From a bacterium (GTDB lineage Bacteria > Patescibacteriota > Saccharimonadia > Saccharimonadales > JACDBH01), in NCBI GenBank assembly GCA_029557395.1, contig JAKQIK010000019.1:1-16278 (forward strand): a stretch of DNA of 16,278 nt, given 5' to 3'. The notes below the pieces were generated by a model, which was not told where the DNA came from, did no database searches, and worked only from the letters and a program-made list of their open reading frames with translations. Made by a program: the position numbers and the translations under genes. Positions 1 through 6,980 of the stretch are shown here, in pieces. Each line of letters starts with the position of its first letter. The first letter of the stretch is position 1.

Positions 1-42
1 TCTAGCGCCACGGTTAGTGAGTGGTTACTAATTTATAGCTTC

Positions 43-1977
43 TTATATATCTGCTAGATCAAGGGCAGTGTTGATATACTCAGCATGGCTCCAGACCAGT
101 GGAGAAACCCCAATCTGTTCTGAATTAGCCGGATCTATTTGTTCGCTGAAAATACCACTCTCCAGTGTTTTAGTCGAAGCCCAGTCCATAATAGCATGGG
201 CCTTTTCAGACTGTCCTTGGTCTTTGTAATATTGTGCCAGCCAAAAAGAACAGATGAACCAAGGATTTCCCAGATATTCATCGTGACGATGAAGATAAAA
301 ATCTTTTTCATAACGGGGTATACCACCGGAAGGCGAATGACTAGACAAAATCGATTCTATACTACTAACCGACTTATCGACCATCTCACGCGAACCCTTT
401 GGACCAAACATCATCATGCCATAAAAGCTAGACATATCTAATGTATCATCAACTGTTGCACTTCCGTCATTTTGCAAGAGATAACCTTTAGAAAAATAAC
501 CTTTTTCACTATTAAATAACTTGTAGAAAGATTCTTCTATACGACTCGCCGATTCCCGCCAAGCAACAGCATCTTCGGGATAACCAAAAATCTCTGCAAA
601 CTGCGAGGCAACGATTAGTGCCGCATAGGTAGTAGCCACCGTATAACTAGTAGTCAAAAACTTTTCTTCCCACAAATCGTAGCTCGCGTGAGGCAAATTC
701 GTCTCTTCATCAAAAAACTTAGCCATAAACTGGCAAGTAGGACGTATGAAAGTCAAATATAGCGAATCAACGAAATCTTTATCACTAGTGTTTTTGAGAT
801 ATTCACCTAGCATAACAATCACAATAGCTGTTTCGTCTTCTTGAATTGCTAGCTCATGTCTATTGTTCTGATGAATTAGCGGGTGCCAGGTACTTCCGAT
901 AGCCCTATCTGGTTGGTATTTGTGCATCAAATAACCATCTTCGTGCATAATATCACGACAAAATTCAAAGAAATTTCTGGCCTCTTCTTTGTAGCCTAAT
1001 CTAATCAAAGGCCAGACGGCATACGCCCCGTCACGTGGCCAACAATAACAATAATAATCACGTCCATAGTTAAATATACTAGAATCACCTGAAGCCAAAA
1101 TACTGCCACGACGGTCAGTATGAGCCTTGATTACCAGCATCGATTTTTTGGTCATTGACAGATATTTGTCATCTACCTGACGCAGCTTAGGCTCAGCAAC
1201 AGCCATCCAGTCATGCCAAAATCGTCTTGTGTCACGAAGTCTAGAAACTAAACCGTATTTTTTTAGCTCAAGATTTTTTGCTTCAGCATCTTGTTGGGAA
1301 TTTGCGGCAACAATCCAGTAATCGACTGTTTTTGACTGGAGCGCACCAAGCTTCATACTTAAGCGCACAACCGAGTCAACACCACCATGTTCGACGGCAT
1401 TACCTGACAGCTCGCCATCTTCTGCGTCCTTAAAAGTACCTTCTTTGCCTTCAATACCACAATTGCCGACTGCATACTGATCAAAAGGTTTGCCATCGCT
1501 AGTCTCGGCATAAATCAACAAGCTACAACGCCCCTTATAGTCCAACAGATAATGTTCTTCGGGGTCGAATAGGGCTGTATCGGCTCGACCATCGTGAGAT
1601 ATCTGGAATACTTGATGCATAAATAGCCTAGCATCCCTGGCATAATCAAAACGATTGATAACTTTGATATGGCGACAAAAAGCATTCATGCCCGAATCAA
1701 CAAAATCCTGTAGCTGTAGTTCTATACCTAGTTTGTGGTTTTTCATGGCGATCGAGCTAATCAGAGCATTTTCTTCGAAGTCTACCTTCATCTCCCAAGT
1801 ACCATCATTTACCCAAGAAAAATAGCCATCTACCCAAATACCAATTTTGTGGCGTTCACTTCGGGTAGTTGTGAGATTGTCTAGCCCAATATACGGATAA
1901 TAAAAATCATGGACAAGACCATGTTTATTAAGACCTACAAATAATTGCCCATTACTCAGTACAACCGGTCGTCCCAC
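43..1977 (-). CDS. GH15 glucoamylase-like glycoside hydrolase
   Basis: This 644-aa protein matches bacterial/archaeal GH15 glucoamylases in length and architecture: an N-terminal beta-sandwich (about 1-260) followed by an (alpha/alpha)6 barrel (about 270-640). The family releases glucose from non-reducing ends of alpha-glucans by inversion. Visible active-site motifs are YCWPRDGA (311-318), DLWEE (434-438; E438 is the expected general acid) and SEQIDP (611-616; E612 is the expected general base), followed by PLVWSHAE. No signal peptide is seen, so it is probably cytoplasmic. The start is GTG, one base after the stop of the upstream GH57 gene, and a strong GGAGG six bases before it supports that choice. 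It is the last gene of a GT4-GH57-GH15 set, which suggests turnover of a glycogen-like polymer. Trehalase activity also exists in GH15 and cannot be excluded. Confidence 0.93.
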   Translation of the reverse strand: MGRPVVLSNGQLFVGLNKHGLVHDFYYPYIGLDNLTTTRSERHKIGIWVDGYFSWVNDGTWEMKVDFEENALISSIAMKNHKLGIELQLQDFVDSGMNAFCRHIKVINRFDYARDARLFMHQVFQISHDGRADTALFDPEEHYLLDYKGRCSLLIYAETSDGKPFDQYAVGNCGIEGKEGTFKDAEDGELSGNAVEHGGVDSVVRLSMKLGALQSKTVDYWIVAANSQQDAEAKNLELKKYGLVSRLRDTRRFWHDWMAVAEPKLRQVDDKYLSMTKKSMLVIKAHTDRRGSILASGDSSIFNYGRDYYCYCWPRDGAYAVWPLIRLGYKEEARNFFEFCRDIMHEDGYLMHKYQPDRAIGSTWHPLIHQNNRHELAIQEDETAIVIVMLGEYLKNTSDKDFVDSLYLTFIRPTCQFMAKFFDEETNLPHASYDLWEEKFLTTSYTVATTYAALIVASQFAEIFGYPEDAVAWRESASRIEESFYKLFNSEKGYFSKGYLLQNDGSATVDDTLDMSSFYGMMMFGPKGSREMVDKSVSSIESILSSHSPSGGIPRYEKDFYLHRHDEYLGNPWFICSFWLAQYYKDQGQSEKAHAIMDWASTKTLESGIFSEQIDPANSEQIGVSPLVWSHAEYINTALDLADI

Positions 1978-1978
1978 C

Positions 1979-3190
1979 TTAGACCTCCAGACCTTTTTCT
2001 GCTAAACGAAACTTGATATCGTGCCAGGCGTTAATAAAATTCATAAACGCTTCATAAGGCGATTTGTAAGGACTAAAATAAGCATGAATATCACCGTCAC
2101 TAAACCATTTTGTACACATATAATAAAAATGGTCAGAAGTGGTCAATTTGCGCCAATCGGCTATGAGTGCCAAATCATTAGTGCCAAACACCTTATCCTC
2201 AAGCTCATAGATTGCACTAGAGGCCTGCTCCTGCATCTTGTTACCTAACCAAGCAGTCAAATCACGTTCGGTGTCTGCCCAAGTAACTGTATCTGGCATA
2301 TCAACCCTATCGACAACGTCAAATGAATCAATCGCATGGCTAACAGTCATGAATGTATAGCCTTCGTGGCGCAACCACTCTTCGGGCAAGTGCTTTAGAA
2401 AATTAAATATACCAGTATCTTCCCATTGGTGCTCACCAAAAGTTTCATAATCCATGAATAAATTAAAAATCTGAGAATCCACAGATTCTGACAACCAATG
2501 CGAGAAGGTACTTGCAGTCAAAGGCTTGTTGGTCCTTGCTGTCTCACTAAATCGATAGGCAATATCATCACTGAGACGATAGTTTTTGAGTAGTAGTTTA
2601 ATATTTTCGGTATTAGTAGGCTGATAAACAAAGTTTGGCGATCTCCAGCCAAGCACCGGGTCCCATCCTTCGGCCAAAATTCCTCTGTAGCCAGCTTGAT
2701 CGGCCCATATAGCTAGATCATTATTATACGCAAGCTCAGTGTTACGAAATACCTTCGGTGTTTGGCCAAAAATTTGTTGAATTTTTTCTTCGTGCATTTT
2801 GACTTGACGTTCAAATTCTGTCCTTGAGTAGAAAAAAGCCAGGCTATGATAATACGTTTCACCAACTATCTCTACTCGGCCGGTATCTACCAACTGTTTA
2901 AAGCTTTCTAGCACTTCTGGAGACCAACGTTCAAACTGCTCGATAGCCGTTCCGGTGATCGAAAGACTGATCCGAAAATCTGGATATTTTTTGATTAAGT
3001 CCATAAGCAAGGCGTTAGTAGGTAAATATGATTTTTCTGCTACTTTATGGATTACCCGTTCATTAGATTCTTGTGCATGATATTCTGTATCAAAATAATT
3101 ATGATCAGCACCAGTATCAAAAATAGTATAATGCCTTACCCTATATGGTTGATGGACATGTAGATACAAAACAATGGCTTTTTTTGACAT
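1979..3190 (-). CDS. GH57 alpha-amylase-type glycoside hydrolase
   Basis: This 403-aa protein carries the family-57 signature motifs in order: HVHQP (11-15), VEIVGETYYHS (106-116), FRNTELAYNND (148-158; E152 is the expected nucleophile), MDYETFGEH (246-254; D247 is the expected acid/base) and TVSHAID. GH57 enzymes are retaining alpha-amylases, 4-alpha-glucanotransferases or branching enzymes built on an incomplete (beta/alpha)7 barrel. At about 400 aa this one resembles the compact alpha-amylase-like group more than branching enzymes, which are longer. There is no signal peptide, so action on an intracellular alpha-glucan is inferred. The ATG overlaps the stop of the upstream GT4 gene by one base (TGATG), with GAGG about ten bases before it. 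The exact reaction (amylase or transferase) cannot be read from the sequence. Confidence 0.93.
   Translation of the reverse strand: MSKKAIVLYLHVHQPYRVRHYTIFDTGADHNYFDTEYHAQESNERVIHKVAEKSYLPTNALLMDLIKKYPDFRISLSITGTAIEQFERWSPEVLESFKQLVDTGRVEIVGETYYHSLAFFYSRTEFERQVKMHEEKIQQIFGQTPKVFRNTELAYNNDLAIWADQAGYRGILAEGWDPVLGWRSPNFVYQPTNTENIKLLLKNYRLSDDIAYRFSETARTNKPLTASTFSHWLSESVDSQIFNLFMDYETFGEHQWEDTGIFNFLKHLPEEWLRHEGYTFMTVSHAIDSFDVVDRVDMPDTVTWADTERDLTAWLGNKMQEQASSAIYELEDKVFGTNDLALIADWRKLTTSDHFYYMCTKWFSDGDIHAYFSPYKSPYEAFMNFINAWHDIKFRLAEKGLEV
1984..1988 (-). promoter_or_regulatory. Shine-Dalgarno that fixes a GTG start
   Basis: On the minus strand GGAGG lies six bases upstream of the GTG at 1977-1975 and inside the 3' end of the preceding GH57 gene. 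It is among the strongest ribosome binding sites in the window. It justifies the GTG start of the glucoamylase and implies coupled translation. Confidence 0.75.
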
Positions 3191-4449
3191 CAGGCATACA
3201 CCTCTGCAGAGAACTTATGCTGGTTATACATTTCGACTAGACTATCGGCTGCTTGATTCCAAGAAAGTTTATTATATTCATGCAAAGACCTAGCGTGGAG
3301 TTCGTCTCTTAGGGCATCGTTTCTAACCACTGTAGTTATCTGATTTGCCATCTCGTCAACATCCCAAAAGTCTACTTTGAGACAGTTGTGAAACACTTCC
3401 GCTACTCCCGACTGCTTTGATATTAACGATGGAGTACCGTAGCCAGCTGCCTCGAGTGGGGTCAGACCAAACGGCTCTGAAACCGATGGCATCACAAATA
3501 AATCACCAATCGCAAAGCTATCACGCCAATTTTTGCCCCTTTGAAAACCAGTGAATATCATATTCTTACTTATACCTAGCTCAGACGCCAGGTCTATTAG
3601 CTCAGTGTACTGCTCACCAGAGCCGACTATCAGAAATAGCGTTTTTGGTTCCTTATCAATCACAATCTTGGCTGCACGCAATAAATTTGGCAGGCCTTTT
3701 TGGATAGTCAAACGTCCAACATTTACGACTACTTTATATCCAAGTTGCTTCATCCTTGTCAGATAACGGTAGGCATTACTATCATCTAAGTCTTCAACCA
3801 TGTCCAGATCTAGACTATTATGTACCACTTCTATCTTTGAGGGAGGGATGTCATATTCGCGAGCTATGGCTTGTTTTGTCAAATGACTGACGGCAATGAT
3901 TCTATCTGCAATCATAAAAGCCATGCTTTCTATCTCTCGTACCAGAGGGTTTCCGCCTCCGGGTCGACCTGATCTGTCAGATTCTATAGAATGAACATGT
4001 ACGATAAGAGGCTTGCCTGTAGACTGTCTAGCTTTAATACCAGCTCTGAATGTCAGCCAATCATGAGCGTGAATAATATCAAATTCCGTGTTATCTATCA
4101 TCTTGGCCACGGCATGTTCGTAGGCTTTCTGTTGGTCGTAAATATTCACAAATTTCTCACTACCATCTGAGTATATGTATTTATAGCTATCATAGGCGAT
4201 ACCACTACTCACGATCTGGTCTACATCCTGAGAACAGGCCGGACTAATTTTCATAAAATCTATATCGTGATCTGCCGAATAGGGCAGGATAAACTCAATA
4301 TCTATGCTTTTTTTTGAGAGAGCCTTACAGAGCTGGTAGCATGCTACTCCTAGTCCGCCACTGTTGTTAGGTGGTAATTCCCACCCGAGCATCAATACTC
4401 TCATCGCCCTCACTAATTTTTTTAATTTATGTCTATATTTTACGAACAT
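3190..4449 (-). CDS. GT4 glycosyltransferase, glycogen-synthase-like
   Basis: This 419-aa protein (404 aa if it starts at M16, position 4404) is a GT-B glycosyltransferase of family 4. It begins with a MRVLMLGWELPP segment and a glycine-rich GGLG donor-domain loop, typical of the GT4 enzymes found beside GH57 genes. HAHDW (128-132), the VGRL segment (244-247) and the retaining E-x7-E motif EPFGLTPLE (325-333) are intact. Its position before the GH57 and GH15 genes supports a role in making an alpha-glucan from a nucleotide sugar, but the donor and product are inferred. The start is uncertain. M1 lacks a Shine-Dalgarno and sits three bases behind a palindrome, while M16 matches family starts better but its GAGG is only three bases away. 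The 38-bp gap to the polymerase gene suggests cotranscription. Confidence 0.88.
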   Translation of the reverse strand: MFVKYRHKLKKLVRAMRVLMLGWELPPNNSGGLGVACYQLCKALSKKSIDIEFILPYSADHDIDFMKISPACSQDVDQIVSSGIAYDSYKYIYSDGSEKFVNIYDQQKAYEHAVAKMIDNTEFDIIHAHDWLTFRAGIKARQSTGKPLIVHVHSIESDRSGRPGGGNPLVREIESMAFMIADRIIAVSHLTKQAIAREYDIPPSKIEVVHNSLDLDMVEDLDDSNAYRYLTRMKQLGYKVVVNVGRLTIQKGLPNLLRAAKIVIDKEPKTLFLIVGSGEQYTELIDLASELGISKNMIFTGFQRGKNWRDSFAIGDLFVMPSVSEPFGLTPLEAAGYGTPSLISKQSGVAEVFHNCLKVDFWDVDEMANQITTVVRNDALRDELHARSLHEYNKLSWNQAADSLVEMYNQHKFSAEVYA

Positions 4450-4451
4450 AA

Positions 4452-4463
4452 GCTCTATAGAGC
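4452..4463 (-). promoter_or_regulatory. Perfect 12-bp palindrome before GT4 start
   Basis: GCTCTATAGAGC is self-complementary and ends just upstream of the ATG at 4449, in the 38-bp gap between the polymerase and GT4 genes. It could be a small operator, or a TATAGA -10-like element feeding a separate promoter for the glucan genes. No convincing -35 box was seen, so the role is open. Confidence 0.3.
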
Positions 4464-4487
4464 AAGTCTTGAAGTTATCTTCTTTTG

Positions 4488-5819
4488 TTATCTATTATTG
4501 ATATCCCGGATATTACCAAAAGCTATCCTGTCCAATATCTCTCCTTGCATATCCATCATTTCGGCTGGAGTGATAATAAATTCGCCGTACCGATTGTTAA
4601 TTTCATCCATCGCCCGAGACAACCTACGGCCGGTTGATATTTGTCTATCTTGATCAAACAGACTAATTTGTTCTGGATTTGCAGGCCTAAGATCAAATAC
4701 AGTAATACTCATACCGCGCACCAAATCATAAATTTGAGCCTTGGAAAGTAAATATTTTGCGACTCTATATATAGAATCAGTGCTATACAGTCTGTGGCCT
4801 ATTTTGTAGCTCTGGTGCCATGCATTTTTGCTGGCTAAATTATCACCTCCGATGAATCCATTACCACCATGTATCTGCTCCTGAAAATTTATAAAATCAA
4901 GATACAATTGAACACCACCAGCAGTTAGACTGCTTGACCTAAGCCTCCGACCAACTTTTTCGGATAGCTTCATAAGTAACCTTGCTAGTTCAAGCTTATC
5001 TGCCGTCTTTTTGGGTAGGGCATATTGATGACCTATTTGGGTGCGCTTAGACACATAGTCATCTACCTCATAACCCCGAAGACGCATATACCAGTACCGA
5101 CCAACTATGGATCTAAAAACTACTTTTTGGAGCGTATGTTGATTGGATGCCAGGAAGTCTAGTGGAGTATTAATGCCATACATCTGTAATCTCTGTCGAT
5201 AACGGACATTAATACCTGGCAGGTCAATCAAGTCCACACCTCTGTAAGTTTGTTCTAGGTTAGAGTAATCAATAACTTTCATGCCATCCGGTTTATTAAA
5301 TCCAGCTGCAAATTTGGCCAAAAATCGGTTGGGCCCAATGCCGACATTCACTGTGACAGCTTCACCTAGACGCTCGGACACTTTTTGTTTAATCTCTAAT
5401 CCTATCTGCTCAACAGTCTGCCCAGACCTCAAACTCGGTGATTTTTGTAAATTTAAGACAAACTCATCAATGCTCTTGGGTGTAACATCATCCGTATACT
5501 CAAGCATTAACTCTTTAAAAAGAGTGTGGGCTTGACGATACTTAGGTGGATCTGGTGTTACGATCACTATGCCTGGACACAACTGCCGAGCTTCTGCTAC
5601 ATTAACCCCAAGCTTAATACCCTTGGCCTTCGCCTGATAGCTAGATGCTAATATAAATCCTCTTGGCGTATCGTAAGCCGCTACCCCAACAGGCTTACCT
5701 CTTAGCAATCTATTAGCTTGTTGTTCAATGATGGCAAAACAAGAATTTAGATCAATATGCATCACCAGAGGTGGAGCTTTGTTGAGAGGTAGATTTTGTA
5801 TATCTTGTCTAATTATCAT
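4488..5819 (-). CDS. Y-family translesion DNA polymerase (DinB/ImuB class)
   Basis: This 443-aa protein is a Y-family polymerase, which extends DNA past lesions with low fidelity. The palm motif HIDLNSCFA (21-29) gives catalytic D23 and an aromatic steric gate F28. SIDEF (116-120) supplies D118 and E119. The fingers segment has ILASSYQAKAKGIKLG (56-71), and the thumb helix-hairpin-helix is around LIDLPGI (197-203). The little finger spans about 265-380. QISLF (384-388) is a good beta-clamp binding motif. The metal-binding residues are kept, so it should be active, unlike many ImuB proteins. The C-terminal tail after the clamp motif (389-443) is longer than a minimal DinB. The gene starts three bases after a 56-aa ORF and follows two DUF6504-like genes, a context resembling mutagenesis cassettes. 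Whether it is best called Pol IV or ImuB-like needs a phylogeny. Confidence 0.93.
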   Translation of the reverse strand: MIIRQDIQNLPLNKAPPLVMHIDLNSCFAIIEQQANRLLRGKPVGVAAYDTPRGFILASSYQAKAKGIKLGVNVAEARQLCPGIVIVTPDPPKYRQAHTLFKELMLEYTDDVTPKSIDEFVLNLQKSPSLRSGQTVEQIGLEIKQKVSERLGEAVTVNVGIGPNRFLAKFAAGFNKPDGMKVIDYSNLEQTYRGVDLIDLPGINVRYRQRLQMYGINTPLDFLASNQHTLQKVVFRSIVGRYWYMRLRGYEVDDYVSKRTQIGHQYALPKKTADKLELARLLMKLSEKVGRRLRSSSLTAGGVQLYLDFINFQEQIHGGNGFIGGDNLASKNAWHQSYKIGHRLYSTDSIYRVAKYLLSKAQIYDLVRGMSITVFDLRPANPEQISLFDQDRQISTGRRLSRAMDEINNRYGEFIITPAEMMDMQGEILDRIAFGNIRDINNR

Positions 5820-5822
5820 ACC

Positions 5823-5993
5823 TTAGCCCACGACCATCTTCCTGGCATTTTTGATTATCTCGTCAACTCTAAGTATTGAACCATGATATCTATCCTGTTC
5901 TTGAGCCATACGCTGAGCCGCTAGCTCTAGGCGCATTGTTTCTAATATCTTTCTAACTTCTTCACGCTGTTTACGTTTTTTTCTGTCTCTCAT
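5823..5993 (-). CDS. 56-aa basic helical protein upstream of Y-polymerase
   Basis: This small ORF starts at ATG 5993-5991, with an AGAGAGG Shine-Dalgarno about nine bases upstream, and ends with TAA three bases before the polymerase start. The protein begins MRDRKKRKQREE. It is very basic at the N-terminus, then mostly charged and probably helical (about 10-50), with no membrane segment or recognised domain. I do not recognise the family. The tight spacing with the polymerase and the good ribosome binding site argue that it is real and coexpressed. It could be a DNA-binding or polymerase-binding accessory factor, but that is only inference from context. Confidence 0.7.
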   Translation of the reverse strand: MRDRKKRKQREEVRKILETMRLELAAQRMAQEQDRYHGSILRVDEIIKNARKMVVG

Positions 5994-6024
5994 AGTAGTA
6001 TACCTCTCTTGTCTAAAGATTGTC

Positions 6025-6074
6025 TTTCACATCTATTTCACGAGATTTCACATCTATATATCTGTGAAAACTCG
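6025..6074 (-). promoter_or_regulatory. Palindrome with helically phased TTTCAC repeats
   Basis: The 89-bp gap between the second DUF6504-like gene and the 56-aa gene holds a dense repeat. TTTCAC occurs at 6025, 6036 and 6046, spaced 11 and 10 bp, about one helical turn each. The 12-bp block TTTCACATCTAT is duplicated 21 bp apart (6025-6036, 6046-6057). Positions 6041-6052 and 6063-6074 form an inverted repeat matching at 11 of 12 positions around a 10-bp AT-only-like spacer containing TATATA. On the minus strand that spacer carries a TATAGA -10-like box, so the palindrome could be a repressor operator over an internal promoter for the 56-aa and polymerase genes. No T-tract follows, so it is not a typical intrinsic terminator. 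Confidence 0.55.
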
Positions 6075-6082
6075 CGAAAATT

Positions 6083-6379
6083 TTAGCTTGTATTTGATGA
6101 CGCATAAGTGGGTGCCGGCATATCGGCATACATATATTCCTCGACAGTCCACTGCAGATTATCCGTCCTAAAGGCCAATTTGAAATAAGCTTGGCCGTCT
6201 TTATCGGCGACAGAGAAATGATGTATTTGATACTTACCATCCCATGTTTTATGCCAAAAATCTATCTTACCCAAATAATATTCGTGGCTATTCCACTTCA
6301 GCATATATGGTTGCATATGGCGACTAGGTGCATTGTAATACCAGACCACGCTCACTGGCTCATTTATAGATTCACGCAT
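6083..6379 (-). CDS. DUF6504-like small protein, second tandem copy
   Basis: This 98-aa protein starts at ATG 6379-6377, preceded by AGGGGG at five bases. A longer reading from GTG at 6385 would place that box on top of the start and is less likely. Residues 9-80 align without gaps to residues 17-88 of the upstream neighbour, with 26 identities of 72 counted by hand. Shared positions include YYN, P, WN, Y-x-LG, FW, HH, D-x-x-G, F, N-L-x-W and E. The pattern of an aromatic beta-rich domain ending in a W-x-x-E strand is like DUF6504, a family I recall beside ImuB-type polymerases in Actinobacteria. The C-terminal 18 residues are Ala/Pro/Ser-rich. The reading frame overlaps the first copy by eight bases. 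The function is unknown; a polymerase accessory role is inferred from neighbours. Confidence 0.75.
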   Translation of the reverse strand: MRESINEPVSVVWYYNAPSRHMQPYMLKWNSHEYYLGKIDFWHKTWDGKYQIHHFSVADKDGQAYFKLAFRTDNLQWTVEEYMYADMPAPTYASSNTS

Positions 6380-6710
6380 ATACACCCCCTGTAAACCGGC
6401 TTGATATTACATCTATGATAGAGTCACCCCGATTTGAGATAGCTTTTTCTAATCTCCAGGTTAAATTTTCGGTTTCTAAGCTTAATTCAAAAGTCAAATC
6501 ACCCGATTCATCACTAACTCGATAATGATGAACGAGATTGTTATTACGATGTTCGGTGTACCAAAATTGAACACCACCCAAGACATAGTCCTCGTTATTC
6601 CAAGTCAGCTTGATTGGACGAGCATAATGATCACGACCATTGTAATAAAATAATACGTCGACCTGTGTTTTGTTATTTTTATTTTGTTCAAGAGAAAGGC
6701 TATTACGCAT
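6372..6710 (-). CDS. DUF6504-like small protein, first tandem copy
   Basis: This 112-aa protein starts at ATG 6710-6708, with GGAG nine bases upstream, and is the first gene of the leftward unit. The N-terminus (1-16) is polar and Asn-rich. Residues 17-88 are the domain shared with the next gene, including FYYN (21-24), TWNNEDYVLGG (36-46), FWY (49-51), HHYRV (61-65) and LTWRLEK (83-89). The C-terminal tail is unrelated to that of its partner. No signal peptide or membrane segment is seen. The domain pattern resembles DUF6504-type proteins of translesion cassettes, but this is recognition by eye without a profile search. Duplication followed by divergence to about 36% identity suggests the two copies have separate roles, perhaps as a heterodimer. 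Confidence 0.75.
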   Translation of the reverse strand: MRNSLSLEQNKNNKTQVDVLFYYNGRDHYARPIKLTWNNEDYVLGGVQFWYTEHRNNNLVHHYRVSDESGDLTFELSLETENLTWRLEKAISNRGDSIIDVISSRFTGGVYA

Positions 6711-6731
6711 ACCAAATCACTCCACTTAATA

Positions 6732-6767
6732 TTTATAAGAGGTGATAGCTTAACGAACACGCTATCA
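6732..6767 (-). promoter_or_regulatory. Promoter and dyad operator of the polymerase cassette
   Basis: On the minus strand TATAAA (6737-6732) is a plausible -10 box about 20 bases before the start of the first DUF6504-like gene. The matching -35 position is poor. An exact 7-bp inverted repeat TGATAGC-N11-GCTATCA (6743-6749 and 6761-6767) overlaps that -35 region, which suits a repressor or an activator-dependent promoter. It does not match the LexA boxes I know (CGAAC-N4-GTTCG type), though a single CGAAC lies inside it. Confidence 0.5.
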
Positions 6768-6843
6768 GACGATGTAATTTGGATAGGCATCGATCAAAAC
6801 GACCAACGGCTATAGATTTATACGTAAAGCCCGAGAGGAGGAA

Positions 6844-6872
6844 TCTGGGGTCCAAAAAAGACCAAAACCAGA
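6844..6872. repeat. Hairpin-forming inverted repeat
   Basis: TCTGG+GGTC pairs with GACC and CCAGA, with an A-rich seven-base loop and a four-A bulge on the 3' side. It lies in the divergent intergenic region (6711-6980) about 105 bases before the oxidoreductase gene, and a GAGGAGG stretch precedes it. No ORF was found here. It could be part of an upstream transcript or a protein-binding site. Confidence 0.3.
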
Positions 6873-6915
6873 AGCCCAAACGTAGCTACATACAGCATAG
6901 CATTAGCGCAACTAA

Positions 6916-6944
6916 TTGAGTCAAGTGACTTTTATCACTATCAT
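6916..6944 (+). promoter_or_regulatory. Promoter of the oxidoreductase with CRP-like box
   Basis: TTGAGT (6916-6921) and TATCAT (6939-6944) are separated by 17 bases, a good sigma-70-type promoter. Within the spacer AGTGA-N6-TCACT (6924-6939) has the GTGA-N6-TCAC core of CRP-family sites, so a bound regulator would block this promoter. The start codon at 6981 has no Shine-Dalgarno. A second AT-rich -10-like stretch just before it could give an almost leaderless message. Confidence 0.55.
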
Positions 6945-6980
6945 TATGTCTGACGACGATATTATCATAAAATTAAACAT

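Noticed and set aside
1..42. Terminator after the glucoamylase gene
   Set aside because: Only a five-base-pair stem (TTAGT/ACTAA) is visible and no T-tract follows on the minus strand.
135..441. Open frames in other frames within the GH15 gene on both strands
   Set aside because: They lie wholly inside a well-supported glycoside hydrolase gene, have no recognisable domain or ribosome binding site, and are expected by chance.
6041..6074. Intrinsic terminator between the DUF6504-like genes and the 56-aa gene
   Set aside because: The inverted repeat is AT-rich with no T-tract on either strand and the arms enclose a TATA box, so an operator fits better.
6743..6767. LexA/SOS box before the polymerase cassette
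   Set aside because: Only a single CGAAC half-site is present, and the palindrome that is there has a different sequence and spacing.
6605..6790. 61-codon minus-strand frame over the cassette promoter
   Set aside because: It overlaps the first DUF6504-like gene in another frame, would place the dyad and -10 box inside a coding region, and shows no homology pattern.
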